Below the pieces are notes generated by a model. That model did no database searches. It worked only from the letters and a program-made list of their open reading frames with translations, and had not been told where the DNA came from. From Chryseobacterium gleum (GTDB lineage: Bacteria > Bacteroidota > Bacteroidia > Flavobacteriales_D > Crocinitomicaceae), in assembly GCA_943326825.2 (NCBI GenBank), contig CALPUT020000079.1, positions 1 to 9,193 of the forward strand: a DNA stretch of 9,193 nt, written 5' to 3'. The translations under genes and the position numbers were made by a program. The stretch's first letter is position 1, and every line of letters begins with the position of its first letter. Shown here one piece after another: positions 1 to 6,963 of this stretch.

Positions 1-1
1 A

Positions 2-2548
2 TTTGAAATGGCTTCATTTTCAATGGATAGTCCAAATCCTATTCTTCGAATTGATTTAGAAGGTAGATTAATTTTGAGAAATAAAGCTTCCGAAAAAATT
101 GTATCAATAGAATTAGATGGTAAAGAAAGAGAAGATAAGGTATTATTCAAACTTTTACCTAAAATTTTAAATAAAAACAATTCGCATATATTATTTGAAA
201 TTACTTCTGAAAACAACTATTATTTTGTGACAGCAATGTTATCCAAATCAAATGATTATATAAATATTTATTTGAATGATATCTCAAAACAAAAATTAGC
301 TGAAAAAGAAATCCTAAAATCAAACGAACAATTAAATTTATTTAAAGTATTAATCAATAATTCTTCTGATGCAGTTCAAGTTTCACTTGTGAGTGGTCAA
401 TTATTTTATATAAATAAAATTGCTAGCGAACGTTTGGGAATTGAGATTGAAAATTGTCAGAACTATTATGTTAAAGATTTTGAAGCGATTTTTGATGAAG
501 AACAAGCGTGGATCGATCACGTGAACGAACTTAAGAGTATTGATTTTTTAACTATAGAAGGTAAGAATATCAATCATAAAACGGGCAAATCATTTCCAGT
601 TGAAGTAGTTGTTAAGTATATTGAAATTAGTGATGTAGGATTCATTATTGCCAATTCGAGAGACATAACTGATCGTAAAATAAATGAGTACAAAATAAGA
701 ATTCAAGAAGAAAAATACAGGAATATCATTACGAATATGAATCTTGGACTTTTAGAAGTTGATTTAGAAGAAAAAATTGAATATTGTAATCAAAACTTTT
801 TAGAAATATCAGGGTATACATTCGAAGAATTAAAAGGTAAAAAAGCGAATGATATTTTTTCTATAGAAGAATCAAAACAAATTATAGAAGAAAAAATTAA
901 ACTGCGAGAAGAAGGAAAATCAGATAGCTATGAAATAGCCATTCGAAATAAGTCAGGAGATTTGAAATGGTGGTTTATCAGTGGTGGTCCAAATAAAAAT
1001 GATAAAAATGAAATCATAGGTTCAATTGGGATCCACTTAGATATTACAAAACAAAAAGAAATTGAAAGGGATTTAGAAACAGCACTAATTGCATCTAAGG
1101 CTGCTTCTGAAGCTAAAGAAGCATTTTTAGCAAATATGAGTCATGAAATTCGAACACCTTTAAATGGAATCATTGGAATGATTCGAGAGTTATCGACAAA
1201 TAAAACAATTGAAGAACAATTTTCAATGATAGAAAATGCCCAAAAAGCATCGAAACACCTTCTATCTATCATCAATAATATTTTGGATATTTCTAAAATC
1301 GAAGCTGGTGAAATCGAAGTAAAACACTTAAACTTTAATTTATTCAATGTTTTAGATGATATTCAATCAATTTTTGAAAATGAATGTTTGAAAAAGAACA
1401 TAAAATTTGAAGTAAATACTGATAATCGTTTAAATTCTATTTTTAAAGGAGATGAGATTCGTATACGACAAGTTCTTTTGAATATTATTGGCAACTCTTT
1501 AAAATTCACTCAAAAAGGAGGTATCAAAGTGATTTCGTCATTAATAGATGATGATAAAATTATTCAATTTCAAATCATTGATACAGGAATTGGGATGTCG
1601 CCGGATTTTCTAAAAAATATTTTCACGAAATTTCATCAAGCTGATAATTCACATGAAAGACAATATGGTGGCACTGGACTTGGAATGGTTATTACGAAAG
1701 AATTAATTGATTTAATGAATGGTCAAATTTCGATTGAAAGTGAATTAAATAAAGGAACAACGATTACAATTCAGTTGAAATTAGAAAGAGGTGAATCGAC
1801 GGATTTATTAGTAAAAGAAGAAAATAAAATAGTCGATTTTACTGAACATGTTAAAATCCTATTAGTGGAAGACAATGAATTAAATAGGATGGTAGCTAAA
1901 ATGGCTATGAATGGCGATAATTTTCAAATTGTAGAAGTAGAAAATGGAGTTGAAGCTCTGAAAATACTCGAAAACGCTGCTTTTGATTTAATCTTAATGG
2001 ATCTTCAAATGCCTATCTTAGGAGGAATCGAGACGACTTTAAAAATTAGAGAATCAGGAGATCAAACTCCAATTATTGCCTTGACAGCAAATGCATTTAA
2101 AACGGAATTACAGAAATGTAAGGATGCAGGAATGAATGATTACATCGTAAAACCATTTGAGAAAGCCGATTTCTTAAATGTAATTATTCGATCACTTGAA
2201 GCTAAAACAAATAGTAAAAAAGAAAAGCTTTATTCATTGGATAAATTGAATGAGATGAGTGATCACAACAAGGAATTCATCCAAAAAATGACAACTATTT
2301 TTCAAAAGACAATTTCAAAATCATTAGAAGATTTAACAATTGCAATTGAAAATGGAAATATAGAATTAGTGAAGCAAATAGCTCATAAAATTAAACCTTC
2401 CTTACATAATTTGGAAATAAAATCAGTTTACAAAGAAATTGAAGAATTAGAAACTTCAGAACTGAATTTAAATGAAATTAAAATTAAGGTCAAGAAGTTA
2501 AATTCAACTTTAATGCTTGTTATAGAAGACATGCAGAACAGGGAATGA
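2..2548 (+). CDS. Hybrid sensor histidine kinase, PAS-PAS-PAS-HisKA-HATPase-REC-Hpt (5' partial)
   Basis: This is a cytoplasmic-looking phosphorelay kinase. The reading frame is open to the left edge. The first ATG (position 8) falls just inside a PAS-like fold (SPNPILRIDLEGR), so the true start is probably upstream. Numbering from that ATG, PAS-like regions lie at about 1-93, 111-223 and 236-350, followed by a short probable coiled coil. The HisKA H-box is NMSHEIRTPLNG with H379. The ATPase N-box has N496, the G1 box is DTGIG at 525-529, and the G2 box is GGTGLG at 554-559. The receiver domain has acidic E621/D622, phospho-acceptor D665, T693 and K715. A C-terminal Hpt domain has H793 in AHKIKP. 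All relay residues are present, so an H379 to D665 to H793 relay is expected. No membrane segment and no DNA-binding output domain is visible, so a separate response regulator encoded elsewhere is likely. The signal sensed is unknown. The next gene is convergent, so the kinase has no visible operon partner on its right. Confidence 0.93.
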   Translation, partial: FEMASFSMDSPNPILRIDLEGRLILRNKASEKIVSIELDGKEREDKVLFKLLPKILNKNNSHILFEITSENNYYFVTAMLSKSNDYINIYLNDISKQKLAEKEILKSNEQLNLFKVLINNSSDAVQVSLVSGQLFYINKIASERLGIEIENCQNYYVKDFEAIFDEEQAWIDHVNELKSIDFLTIEGKNINHKTGKSFPVEVVVKYIEISDVGFIIANSRDITDRKINEYKIRIQEEKYRNIITNMNLGLLEVDLEEKIEYCNQNFLEISGYTFEELKGKKANDIFSIEESKQIIEEKIKLREEGKSDSYEIAIRNKSGDLKWWFISGGPNKNDKNEIIGSIGIHLDITKQKEIERDLETALIASKAASEAKEAFLANMSHEIRTPLNGIIGMIRELSTNKTIEEQFSMIENAQKASKHLLSIINNILDISKIEAGEIEVKHLNFNLFNVLDDIQSIFENECLKKNIKFEVNTDNRLNSIFKGDEIRIRQVLLNIIGNSLKFTQKGGIKVISSLIDDDKIIQFQIIDTGIGMSPDFLKNIFTKFHQADNSHERQYGGTGLGMVITKELIDLMNGQISIESELNKGTTITIQLKLERGESTDLLVKEENKIVDFTEHVKILLVEDNELNRMVAKMAMNGDNFQIVEVENGVEALKILENAAFDLILMDLQMPILGGIETTLKIRESGDQTPIIALTANAFKTELQKCKDAGMNDYIVKPFEKADFLNVIIRSLEAKTNSKKEKLYSLDKLNEMSDHNKEFIQKMTTIFQKTISKSLEDLTIAIENGNIELVKQIAHKIKPSLHNLEIKSVYKEIEELETSELNLNEIKIKVKKLNSTLMLVIEDMQNRE

Positions 2549-2602
2549 AAAAGAAGTTTTTTCTACTTACACACTTTTCGGGATAGTGTCGAGCTAAATG
2601 AA

Positions 2603-2628
2603 AAAGGCTGTATCAAGTGACAGCCTTT
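2603..2628. terminator. Bidirectional Rho-independent terminator between convergent genes
   Basis: A perfect 9-bp inverted repeat (AAAGGCTGT at 2603-2611, ACAGCCTTT at 2620-2628) encloses an 8-base loop. It lies between the stop of the rightward kinase (2548) and the stop of the leftward rhodanese-thioredoxin gene (2634-2636). On the minus strand the stem runs into five T residues. On the plus strand it is followed by a T-rich stretch (TTTCTGATTTATTTT). Position and shape fit a shared terminator for both transcripts. A weaker 5-bp hairpin (ACACT/AGTGT, 2571-2589) lies just before it. Confidence 0.75.
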
Positions 2629-2633
2629 CTGAT

Positions 2634-3350
2634 TTATTTTAATTGTTTTACAACTTCTTCTTTATCGATCAAACCTACATTTGACCATGTTTTCTCTTTG
2701 TTTTTATACACTTGAAGTAAAGGTATTCCTTCAATTTTTTGTTCTTGAGCAATTAATGGATTTTTATCGACGTCAATTCGAATGACAATTACTTGATCTT
2801 TCATTTCAGTTGAAATTTCATCCAAGTAAGGTTTCATTTTTTTACAAGGTGCACACCATTCAGCGTAGTAATCGATAAGTACGATTTTATCTGTATTTAA
2901 TAAATCATTGAATTGTTGAGATGTCATTCCAGCATCTTTTGGTTTAGAATTTGTTGTAACTAAAGGAAGATTAGCATTGTTCCATTGCATGATACCACCC
3001 TCTAATTCAAAAACTTCTTTAAATCCCATTGAACTGATATCACTTGCAGCAGAACCACTTCTTCCACCACTTAAACAGTAAACAAAAACTGGTTTTGTTT
3101 TATCTAATTTTGAAATTTGACCTTCAAAATCACTACCGTTATAATCGATATTGACTGCTTGATCTATAAATCCACCTGTAACTTCTCCTGGAGTTCTAAC
3201 ATCAATTAGTTGTGCGTCTGGTGTTTCACTTAATTTTTTTGAGAATTCTGTTGGAGTCAAACTCGTTTTCACACCTTTTGATTGACCATTTGTGCAACTT
3301 GTAAAAGCTGCTAATAGAATAAATTGAATAAATAATAGTGTGTTTTTCAT
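2634..3350 (-). CDS. Rhodanese-thioredoxin fusion lipoprotein
   Basis: This is a 238-aa exported two-domain sulfur/redox protein. The N-terminus is a lipoprotein-like signal: MKN, a hydrophobic stretch, then FTSC with C19 as the probable lipidated Cys. The residues after C19 are not acidic, so there is no obvious surface-export signal and a periplasm-facing lipoprotein is inferred. Residues about 31-130 form a single rhodanese domain with active-site loop CLSGGRS (C92), which fits the persulfide-carrying Cys of this family. Residues about 140-238 form a thioredoxin domain with WCAPC (C166, C169) and the cis-proline in EGIP (P210). Both active sites look intact. The known roles are sulfane-sulfur transfer and disulfide/persulfide reduction; the in vivo substrate is not determined. 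It is the last gene of a four-gene leftward operon, 7 bases after the OsmC gene, and ends at the bidirectional hairpin. The ATG start is supported by the signal sequence. Confidence 0.9.
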   Translation of the reverse strand: MKNTLLFIQFILLAAFTSCTNGQSKGVKTSLTPTEFSKKLSETPDAQLIDVRTPGEVTGGFIDQAVNIDYNGSDFEGQISKLDKTKPVFVYCLSGGRSGSAASDISSMGFKEVFELEGGIMQWNNANLPLVTTNSKPKDAGMTSQQFNDLLNTDKIVLIDYYAEWCAPCKKMKPYLDEISTEMKDQVIVIRIDVDKNPLIAQEQKIEGIPLLQVYKNKEKTWSNVGLIDKEEVVKQLK

Positions 3351-3357
3351 ATTGTTT

Positions 3358-3822
3358 TTATATTGTTAAATTATCAATTAATACTTTTTCAATTTTAACT
3401 TGAGGTTCAAAGATTATAGTAGATTTTACAGAATTTGATATTAAACAAGCTGCTTCTGATTTTGATAAAACGCGTTCAGCTTTTTCTTTAGAACTTTCAT
3501 CTCTAATTGTCAATATCGGTTTTAAAGTAACTTCACTAATCATGAATTTTCCATCTACCATCTCTAGTTTTCCAACTGCATTCGATTCAAATGTAGTAAA
3601 TTCCAATTTAGAATTTTCTGCAATGGAAAGAAATGTTGTCATCAAACAACTATTGACTGCTGCAACAAACAAATGTTCAGGAGACCAAATCCCTTCAATA
3701 CCTTTTGGGAATTCAGGAGGAGTAACTACTTCGATTTTAGAATTCAAAACAGAAGATTCTAAAATTCCTTTTCTATCTTGTTCCCAAGTTAGTTTTACGT
3801 CGTAAAAATGTGTTGCGCTCAT
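3358..3822 (-). CDS. OsmC/Ohr-family protein
   Basis: This 154-aa protein lacks a signal peptide, so it is probably cytoplasmic. It shows the family pattern of a SPEHLFVAAVNSCL segment carrying the first redox Cys (C59) and a KSEAACLISNSV segment carrying the second (C126). In characterised OsmC/Ohr proteins these two cysteines reduce organic or other hydroperoxides, with thiol reductants recycling the enzyme. The length is normal for the family. The divergence from textbook OsmC or Ohr means the subfamily, and therefore the preferred peroxide, cannot be fixed by reading. The gene lies 9 bases downstream of a small membrane-protein gene and 7 bases upstream of the rhodanese-thioredoxin gene, which argues for co-transcription and a shared role in thiol or peroxide handling. 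The ATG start gives the normal family N-terminus. Confidence 0.88.
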   Translation of the reverse strand: MSATHFYDVKLTWEQDRKGILESSVLNSKIEVVTPPEFPKGIEGIWSPEHLFVAAVNSCLMTTFLSIAENSKLEFTTFESNAVGKLEMVDGKFMISEVTLKPILTIRDESSKEKAERVLSKSEAACLISNSVKSTIIFEPQVKIEKVLIDNLTI

Positions 3823-3831
3823 AACCTTTCT

Positions 3832-4071
3832 TTATTTAACTTCTTCAAATGTTATTTCTTCCGCTTCATTCGATGAGGTTACTTTTTCCATCGGAATAGC
3901 GCAATTTCCGGAAGCACAGTCTAATTGAAAAATTCCCATCAAAGTGAAATAACTACCAAAAATTACTCCCATCCATTCTTTTTGTTGAATAGATTGTATA
4001 CTAATGAAAATCCCAGCACCTAAGAATAATATTCTATGGAAATTCCAGTTGGTAAAAAGGATCTGTTTCAT
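3832..4071 (-). CDS. Small two-TM membrane protein (DUF2892/YgaP-TM-like) with C-x4-C motif
   Basis: This is a 79-aa protein of unknown function. The N-terminal segment (MKQILFTNWNFHR) is positively charged. Two hydrophobic stretches follow at about 13-29 and 33-50, then LDCASGNCAIP with C52 and C57, then an acidic tail ending EEITFEEVK. The NWNFxR start, the Cys pair after the second TM and the EE-Y/F-EE tail match a small protein family I recall as common in Bacteroidota, often next to rhodanese or thioredoxin genes. By the positive-inside rule both termini are probably cytoplasmic, which would place the Cys pair at the inner face. It overlaps the upstream gene by four bases (ATGA, 4068-4071), a sign of translational coupling. 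The assignment to DUF2892 is tentative. Confidence 0.8.
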   Translation of the reverse strand: MKQILFTNWNFHRILFLGAGIFISIQSIQQKEWMGVIFGSYFTLMGIFQLDCASGNCAIPMEKVTSSNEAEEITFEEVK

Positions 4072-4274
4072 TTAGTTGTTTTTGATTTGTCTTTTTGAAA
4101 TATATTGAATAAAAGTCCTCCCATAATGGCTCCATATAAAGAACTATTTAAAGGTTTTGAAGTTATCGAACAAGTTCCAGTTTCACATCCGACAAAATGA
4201 TAATAAAGATAACCACCAATTGCTCCAATAATAACTCCAATGAGCGTAATTTTATATTTCTGAATGAATTTCAT
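4068..4274 (-). CDS. DUF6132-like small membrane protein
   Basis: This 68-aa protein is the first gene of the four-gene leftward operon. A basic N-terminus (MKFIQKYK) precedes a Gly-rich TM segment (about 9-28, LIGVIIGAIGGYLYYH). A short loop containing GCETGTC (C30, C35) follows, then a second Gly-containing TM segment (about 45-60) and a Lys-rich tail. The layout and the Cys-containing loop match the DUF6132 family as I recall it; no biochemical role is known to me. With both basic ends inside, the Cys loop should face the periplasm, where the rhodanese-thioredoxin protein of this operon is expected. The stop codon overlaps the start of the next gene. The ATG at 4274 is the first start in frame that gives a proper TM N-terminus. 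Confidence 0.82.
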   Translation of the reverse strand: MKFIQKYKITLIGVIIGAIGGYLYYHFVGCETGTCSITSKPLNSSLYGAIMGGLLFNIFQKDKSKTTK

Positions 4275-4292
4275 TTATTCTAATTAATAAAG

Positions 4293-4300
4293 CAAAGTTG
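4293..4300 (-). promoter_or_regulatory. Possible -7 box for the DUF6132/OsmC/rhodanese-thioredoxin operon
   Basis: Read on the minus strand the site is CAACTTTG, one mismatch from the Bacteroidota -7 consensus TAnnTTTG. It ends 18 bases before the ATG at 4274, which would leave a leader of roughly 13 bases. No convincing -33 TTG element is seen at the expected distance, so read-through from the upstream glycosyltransferase gene (gap 58 bases) is an alternative. Confidence 0.25.
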
Positions 4301-4332
4301 TAAATTAAGAATCGATCGAAGAGTGACTTTTG

Positions 4333-5325
4333 TTACACTCCAATAAAAGTGTTGATTTGCTGTGAAATCTGATTCGAATCTTGAAGATTCATGCACTTAA
4401 AATGACCTTTAGGACAAGATTTAAAACCTATTTTGGAGCAAGGGCGACAACTTAAATCAGCAACTTCATGTATCGAAAAAAGTTCTTGATGATCAGGGAA
4501 ATAAGGATACATTCCTAATGCTGGAACAGTATTCCCCCAAACACTGATAGTAGGAATTTGAAAACAAGAAGCAATGTGCATCAAACCTGTATCATTTGAA
4601 AGAATAGCTTTTGATTGTTGAACTATACTTGCTGATTGTTGTAATAAAAAAGGACCACAGGCATTTTTAATTGTTTTCGAAGGGAAATTAGCTATAATTT
4701 CTTCCGCGAAATTTTTATCCATCGGACCTCCTGCTAGAATTATAGGGAAATTGATTTTTTCGATAATCTCCTTAAGCTTCAACAAAGGCATTCTTTTAGT
4801 TGCGAATTGAGCACCAATTGCGATTGTTAAATATGATTTTGGAGCCAAATTAAATTCCGATGAAACATCCACTTTTGATTTTTCAGAAAGAAAGAAATCA
4901 CACGATTTTAAATCGTTTTTTACACCGAGATGATGAACTGTTTCAAAATAACGATCAACAATGTGTTTAGTTCCCATTTTGTCAATCTTAAATTTCACTA
5001 GCATCCATTTTTTAACGTTCATTTTTGGGAACGATTTTGATGGAGCGCCAATTTTCTGTTTTAGTGAAAGTGTTCGAATATTTTTGTGTAGATCAATTAC
5101 CCAATCGTATTTTTCCAATTTTAATTCAGAAACAACTTCTTTGATTGATTTTTCAATCGTAATTAATCGATCGATGTATGGATTGTTTTCTAAAACAGGA
5201 GTGAATGCTTTTTTGGTAATGAAATGAATCGTCGCATTCGGAATTTGTTCCTTCAAACAACGAATCACAGGTGTTGTTAAAACAACATCTCCAATTGAAC
5301 TGAAACGAACGATTAATATTTTCAC
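4333..5325 (-). CDS. Glycosyltransferase family 9 (heptosyltransferase-like)
   Basis: This 330-aa GT-B enzyme has the usual length of the ADP-heptose:LPS heptosyltransferase family. The N-terminus MKILIVRFSSIGDVVLTTP is the family signature, with D13 at the position of the proposed catalytic base. The nucleotide-sugar half has GAQFATKRMP (about 171-180) and SNDTGLMHIAS (about 243-253), the conserved nucleotide-binding motif. A Cys/His cluster near the C-terminus (C293, C296, C304, H308, C311) matches a motif seen in WaaF-like relatives. It probably adds a sugar to lipooligosaccharide core or another envelope glycan from the cytoplasmic side; donor and acceptor are not determinable here. The start is GTG at 5325: the in-frame codon two positions upstream is a stop (TGA), and the ATG two bases upstream is immediately followed by TGA. 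It is divergent from the SGNH/MBOAT cluster and lies 58 bases upstream of the DUF6132 gene on the same strand. Confidence 0.92.
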   Translation of the reverse strand: MKILIVRFSSIGDVVLTTPVIRCLKEQIPNATIHFITKKAFTPVLENNPYIDRLITIEKSIKEVVSELKLEKYDWVIDLHKNIRTLSLKQKIGAPSKSFPKMNVKKWMLVKFKIDKMGTKHIVDRYFETVHHLGVKNDLKSCDFFLSEKSKVDVSSEFNLAPKSYLTIAIGAQFATKRMPLLKLKEIIEKINFPIILAGGPMDKNFAEEIIANFPSKTIKNACGPFLLQQSASIVQQSKAILSNDTGLMHIASCFQIPTISVWGNTVPALGMYPYFPDHQELFSIHEVADLSCRPCSKIGFKSCPKGHFKCMNLQDSNQISQQINTFIGV

Positions 5326-5329
5326 ATAT

Positions 5330-5337
5330 CAAAAATA
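5330..5337 (-). promoter_or_regulatory. Candidate -7 box of the GT9 gene, nearly leaderless
   Basis: On the minus strand the site is TATTTTTG, an exact TAnnTTTG match. It ends only four bases before the GTG start at 5325, so a start point at the normal distance would fall on or next to the GTG. No good -33 TTTG is present near 5359-5362, so this may be a chance match. Confidence 0.35.
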
Positions 5338-5396
5338 GGGATAAAAATGATTTTTTATGCGGAAAGAAGTATATTTCGTCTAAAACTTGGTCTTCA

Positions 5397-5429
5397 TTTG
5401 TTCATTTTCAATTCTCTTGCTTACCTTTG
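5397..5429 (+). promoter_or_regulatory. Bacteroidota-type promoter of the SGNH/MBOAT cluster
   Basis: TTTG (5397-5400), a 21-base spacer, then TACCTTTG (5422-5429) reproduce the TTTG / TAnnTTTG primary-sigma consensus known from Bacteroides and Flavobacterium, with correct spacing. Transcription would begin near 5433-5436, leaving a leader of about 11-14 bases before the TTG at 5447. No second consensus promoter is seen in the 38-base and 39-base gaps of the cluster, so this one probably drives at least three genes. Confidence 0.65.
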
Positions 5430-5446
5430 CAAACTATATTTTCGAA

Positions 5447-6925
5447 TTGAAAGCTTATAAACCAATATATGTCGTGCTGTTTCTAGCTAGTATTTTACTA
5501 GTGTTAACGCCGTTGGTTTATTTTGCACCAAAAGATGGATGGAAAATAGGAGGGAAGCATTTTCATTTCTTGACTCAAGAAGAGTTTTTGCATCCAAAAA
5601 AACAGCAAAAAACAGATATTACAAAGTTGGTTGCAGATGTTGATACTGCTTCAATAGAATTAGATGAACCAAGTGATTTATTGAAGCATCAAAACGCTTC
5701 TGATGGGACACTGGGAGCACCTTCAGGTGGAACTCTTTCAGCTGAAAGTAGAACGCAATTAGTTCTTAACGAAGGAGCTCGAAATGAATTAATTAAATTT
5801 TTCCAAGAATTAGATAAAGTTGCGACAGATAAATCGAAAATTCATTTATTACATTATGGTGATTCTCAGATAGAAGGTGATCGAATGACAGGTTATATTC
5901 GTCAACGCTTGCAAAGTCAGTTTGGAGGAAATGGACCGGGATTGATACCAGCAACAAATGTATATACAACCAATACTTTTAAACAGACATTTTCTTCAAA
6001 TTTCATGCGTTATACCTGTTATGGTGGCACAAAATTGAAAAATCGCCGTTACGGGACATTAGGTTCTGCAGCGAGATTTACAGAAGAAAATTATGACACA
6101 ATTGCATTGAAATTAGCAGCAATTCAAGAAGGTTGGATAGAGATTGAACCACACAGAATGGCTTACAAACGAGCGAAGACCTATAATAACGTGAAATTGT
6201 TTTATACCAGTTGTATCAAACCTTGTGCATTGAAAGTATATCAAAACGGTAAAATGATTCACGAGGATAGTTTGTTGACTGATGGAAAATATCATTCGAT
6301 TGGATTGAGCTTTGCAGCTACTCCTGGAAAATTGAAATATGTCTTTTCAAGTAGTACAAGTCCTACAATTTGTGGTTTTTCATTAGAAGGAGATTACGGA
6401 GTTCAAGTGGATAATATAGGAATGCGTGGTTGTTCAGGAAATGTATTTGGTTCTATTGATGGAACTTCGATTGGTAAAATGAATGCTGAGTTGAATTCGA
6501 AATTGGTTATTCTTCAATTTGGAGGAAATTCAGTTCCATATTTTAAAGATAGTTCAGGTGTTCGTCGCTATGCGAATCAGTTTCAAAATCATATGAAGAT
6601 AGTAAAAAGAGCGAATCCTGGTGCAATGATTGTTGTCATTGGTCCAAGCGACATGTCTTATTTGTCGAATGGAATTTATGAAACTTATCCTTTATTGCCT
6701 TATTGTGTAGACCAAATGAAAAAAGTCGCAGGTAAAGAAAGCGCAGCATATTGGGATTTATTTTCAGCTATGGGCGGAAAAAATTCAATGCCTTCTTGGG
6801 TTGATCAAGGTTTGGCTGGAGTAGATTATATTCATTTTACGCATCGTGGCGCAAGTATTGCATCACAGTTATTTTATGAAGCTTTCATCGCAGAATATGC
6901 TAAATGGAAGTCAGAAGGGAATTAG
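5447..6925 (+). CDS. Membrane-anchored SGNH/GDSL hydrolase-family protein
   Basis: This is a 492-aa protein from a TTG start. Residues about 6-26 form one signal-anchor TM after MKAYK. About 90 residues of polar, low-complexity linker follow, then an SGNH domain. Block I is HYGDSQIEGD with nucleophile S140. Block III is QFGGN with N361. The C-terminal DYIH holds D460 and H463. Between blocks I and III lie about 220 residues of mostly beta-type sequence, suggesting an inserted beta-sandwich, as in Ape1-type peptidoglycan O-acetylesterases. The catalytic part should be periplasmic. Likely roles are O-acyl transfer to, or removal from, an exported glycan. The start was chosen because a consensus promoter at 5397-5429 lies inside the longer frame beginning at TTG 5387, and because 5447 gives a clean signal-anchor start. 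A paralogue follows 38 bases downstream and an MBOAT gene after that. Acceptor and reaction direction are unknown. Confidence 0.85.
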   Translation: MKAYKPIYVVLFLASILLVLTPLVYFAPKDGWKIGGKHFHFLTQEEFLHPKKQQKTDITKLVADVDTASIELDEPSDLLKHQNASDGTLGAPSGGTLSAESRTQLVLNEGARNELIKFFQELDKVATDKSKIHLLHYGDSQIEGDRMTGYIRQRLQSQFGGNGPGLIPATNVYTTNTFKQTFSSNFMRYTCYGGTKLKNRRYGTLGSAARFTEENYDTIALKLAAIQEGWIEIEPHRMAYKRAKTYNNVKLFYTSCIKPCALKVYQNGKMIHEDSLLTDGKYHSIGLSFAATPGKLKYVFSSSTSPTICGFSLEGDYGVQVDNIGMRGCSGNVFGSIDGTSIGKMNAELNSKLVILQFGGNSVPYFKDSSGVRRYANQFQNHMKIVKRANPGAMIVVIGPSDMSYLSNGIYETYPLLPYCVDQMKKVAGKESAAYWDLFSAMGGKNSMPSWVDQGLAGVDYIHFTHRGASIASQLFYEAFIAEYAKWKSEGN

Positions 6926-6963
6926 AAATAAATCAATTAATTGCCATTTTGAAAATTCAATAA

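Noticed and set aside
1141..1347. 68-codon minus-strand ORF inside the sensor kinase gene
   Set aside because: It is antisense to the highly conserved HisKA region and is best explained as a shadow of it.
3542..3805. 87-codon plus-strand ORF
   Set aside because: It lies wholly antisense to the well-supported OsmC gene and has no family features.
4312..4319. TCGATCGA palindrome upstream of the DUF6132 gene as an operator
   Set aside because: A single 8-base palindrome without a second copy or a known regulator is not enough evidence.
4321..4340. GAGTG/CACTC hairpin overlapping the GT9 stop codon
   Set aside because: The stem is only 5 bp with a 10-base loop and no T-run follows on the minus strand, so it is too weak to call a terminator.
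4961..5227. 88-codon plus-strand ORF
   Set aside because: It is antisense to the GT9 N-terminal half and encodes no recognisable protein.
5387..5446. N-terminal extension of the anchored SGNH protein from TTG 5387
   Set aside because: The stretch contains a full consensus promoter and would add a second hydrophobic segment before a normal signal anchor.
5347..5460. 37-codon ORF with an ATG start in the divergent intergenic region
   Set aside because: It overlaps the promoter and the SGNH start, has no recognisable domain, and its length is expected by chance in AT-rich DNA.
6113..6295. 60-codon minus-strand ORF
   Set aside because: It is antisense to the first SGNH gene, with no start context or family match.
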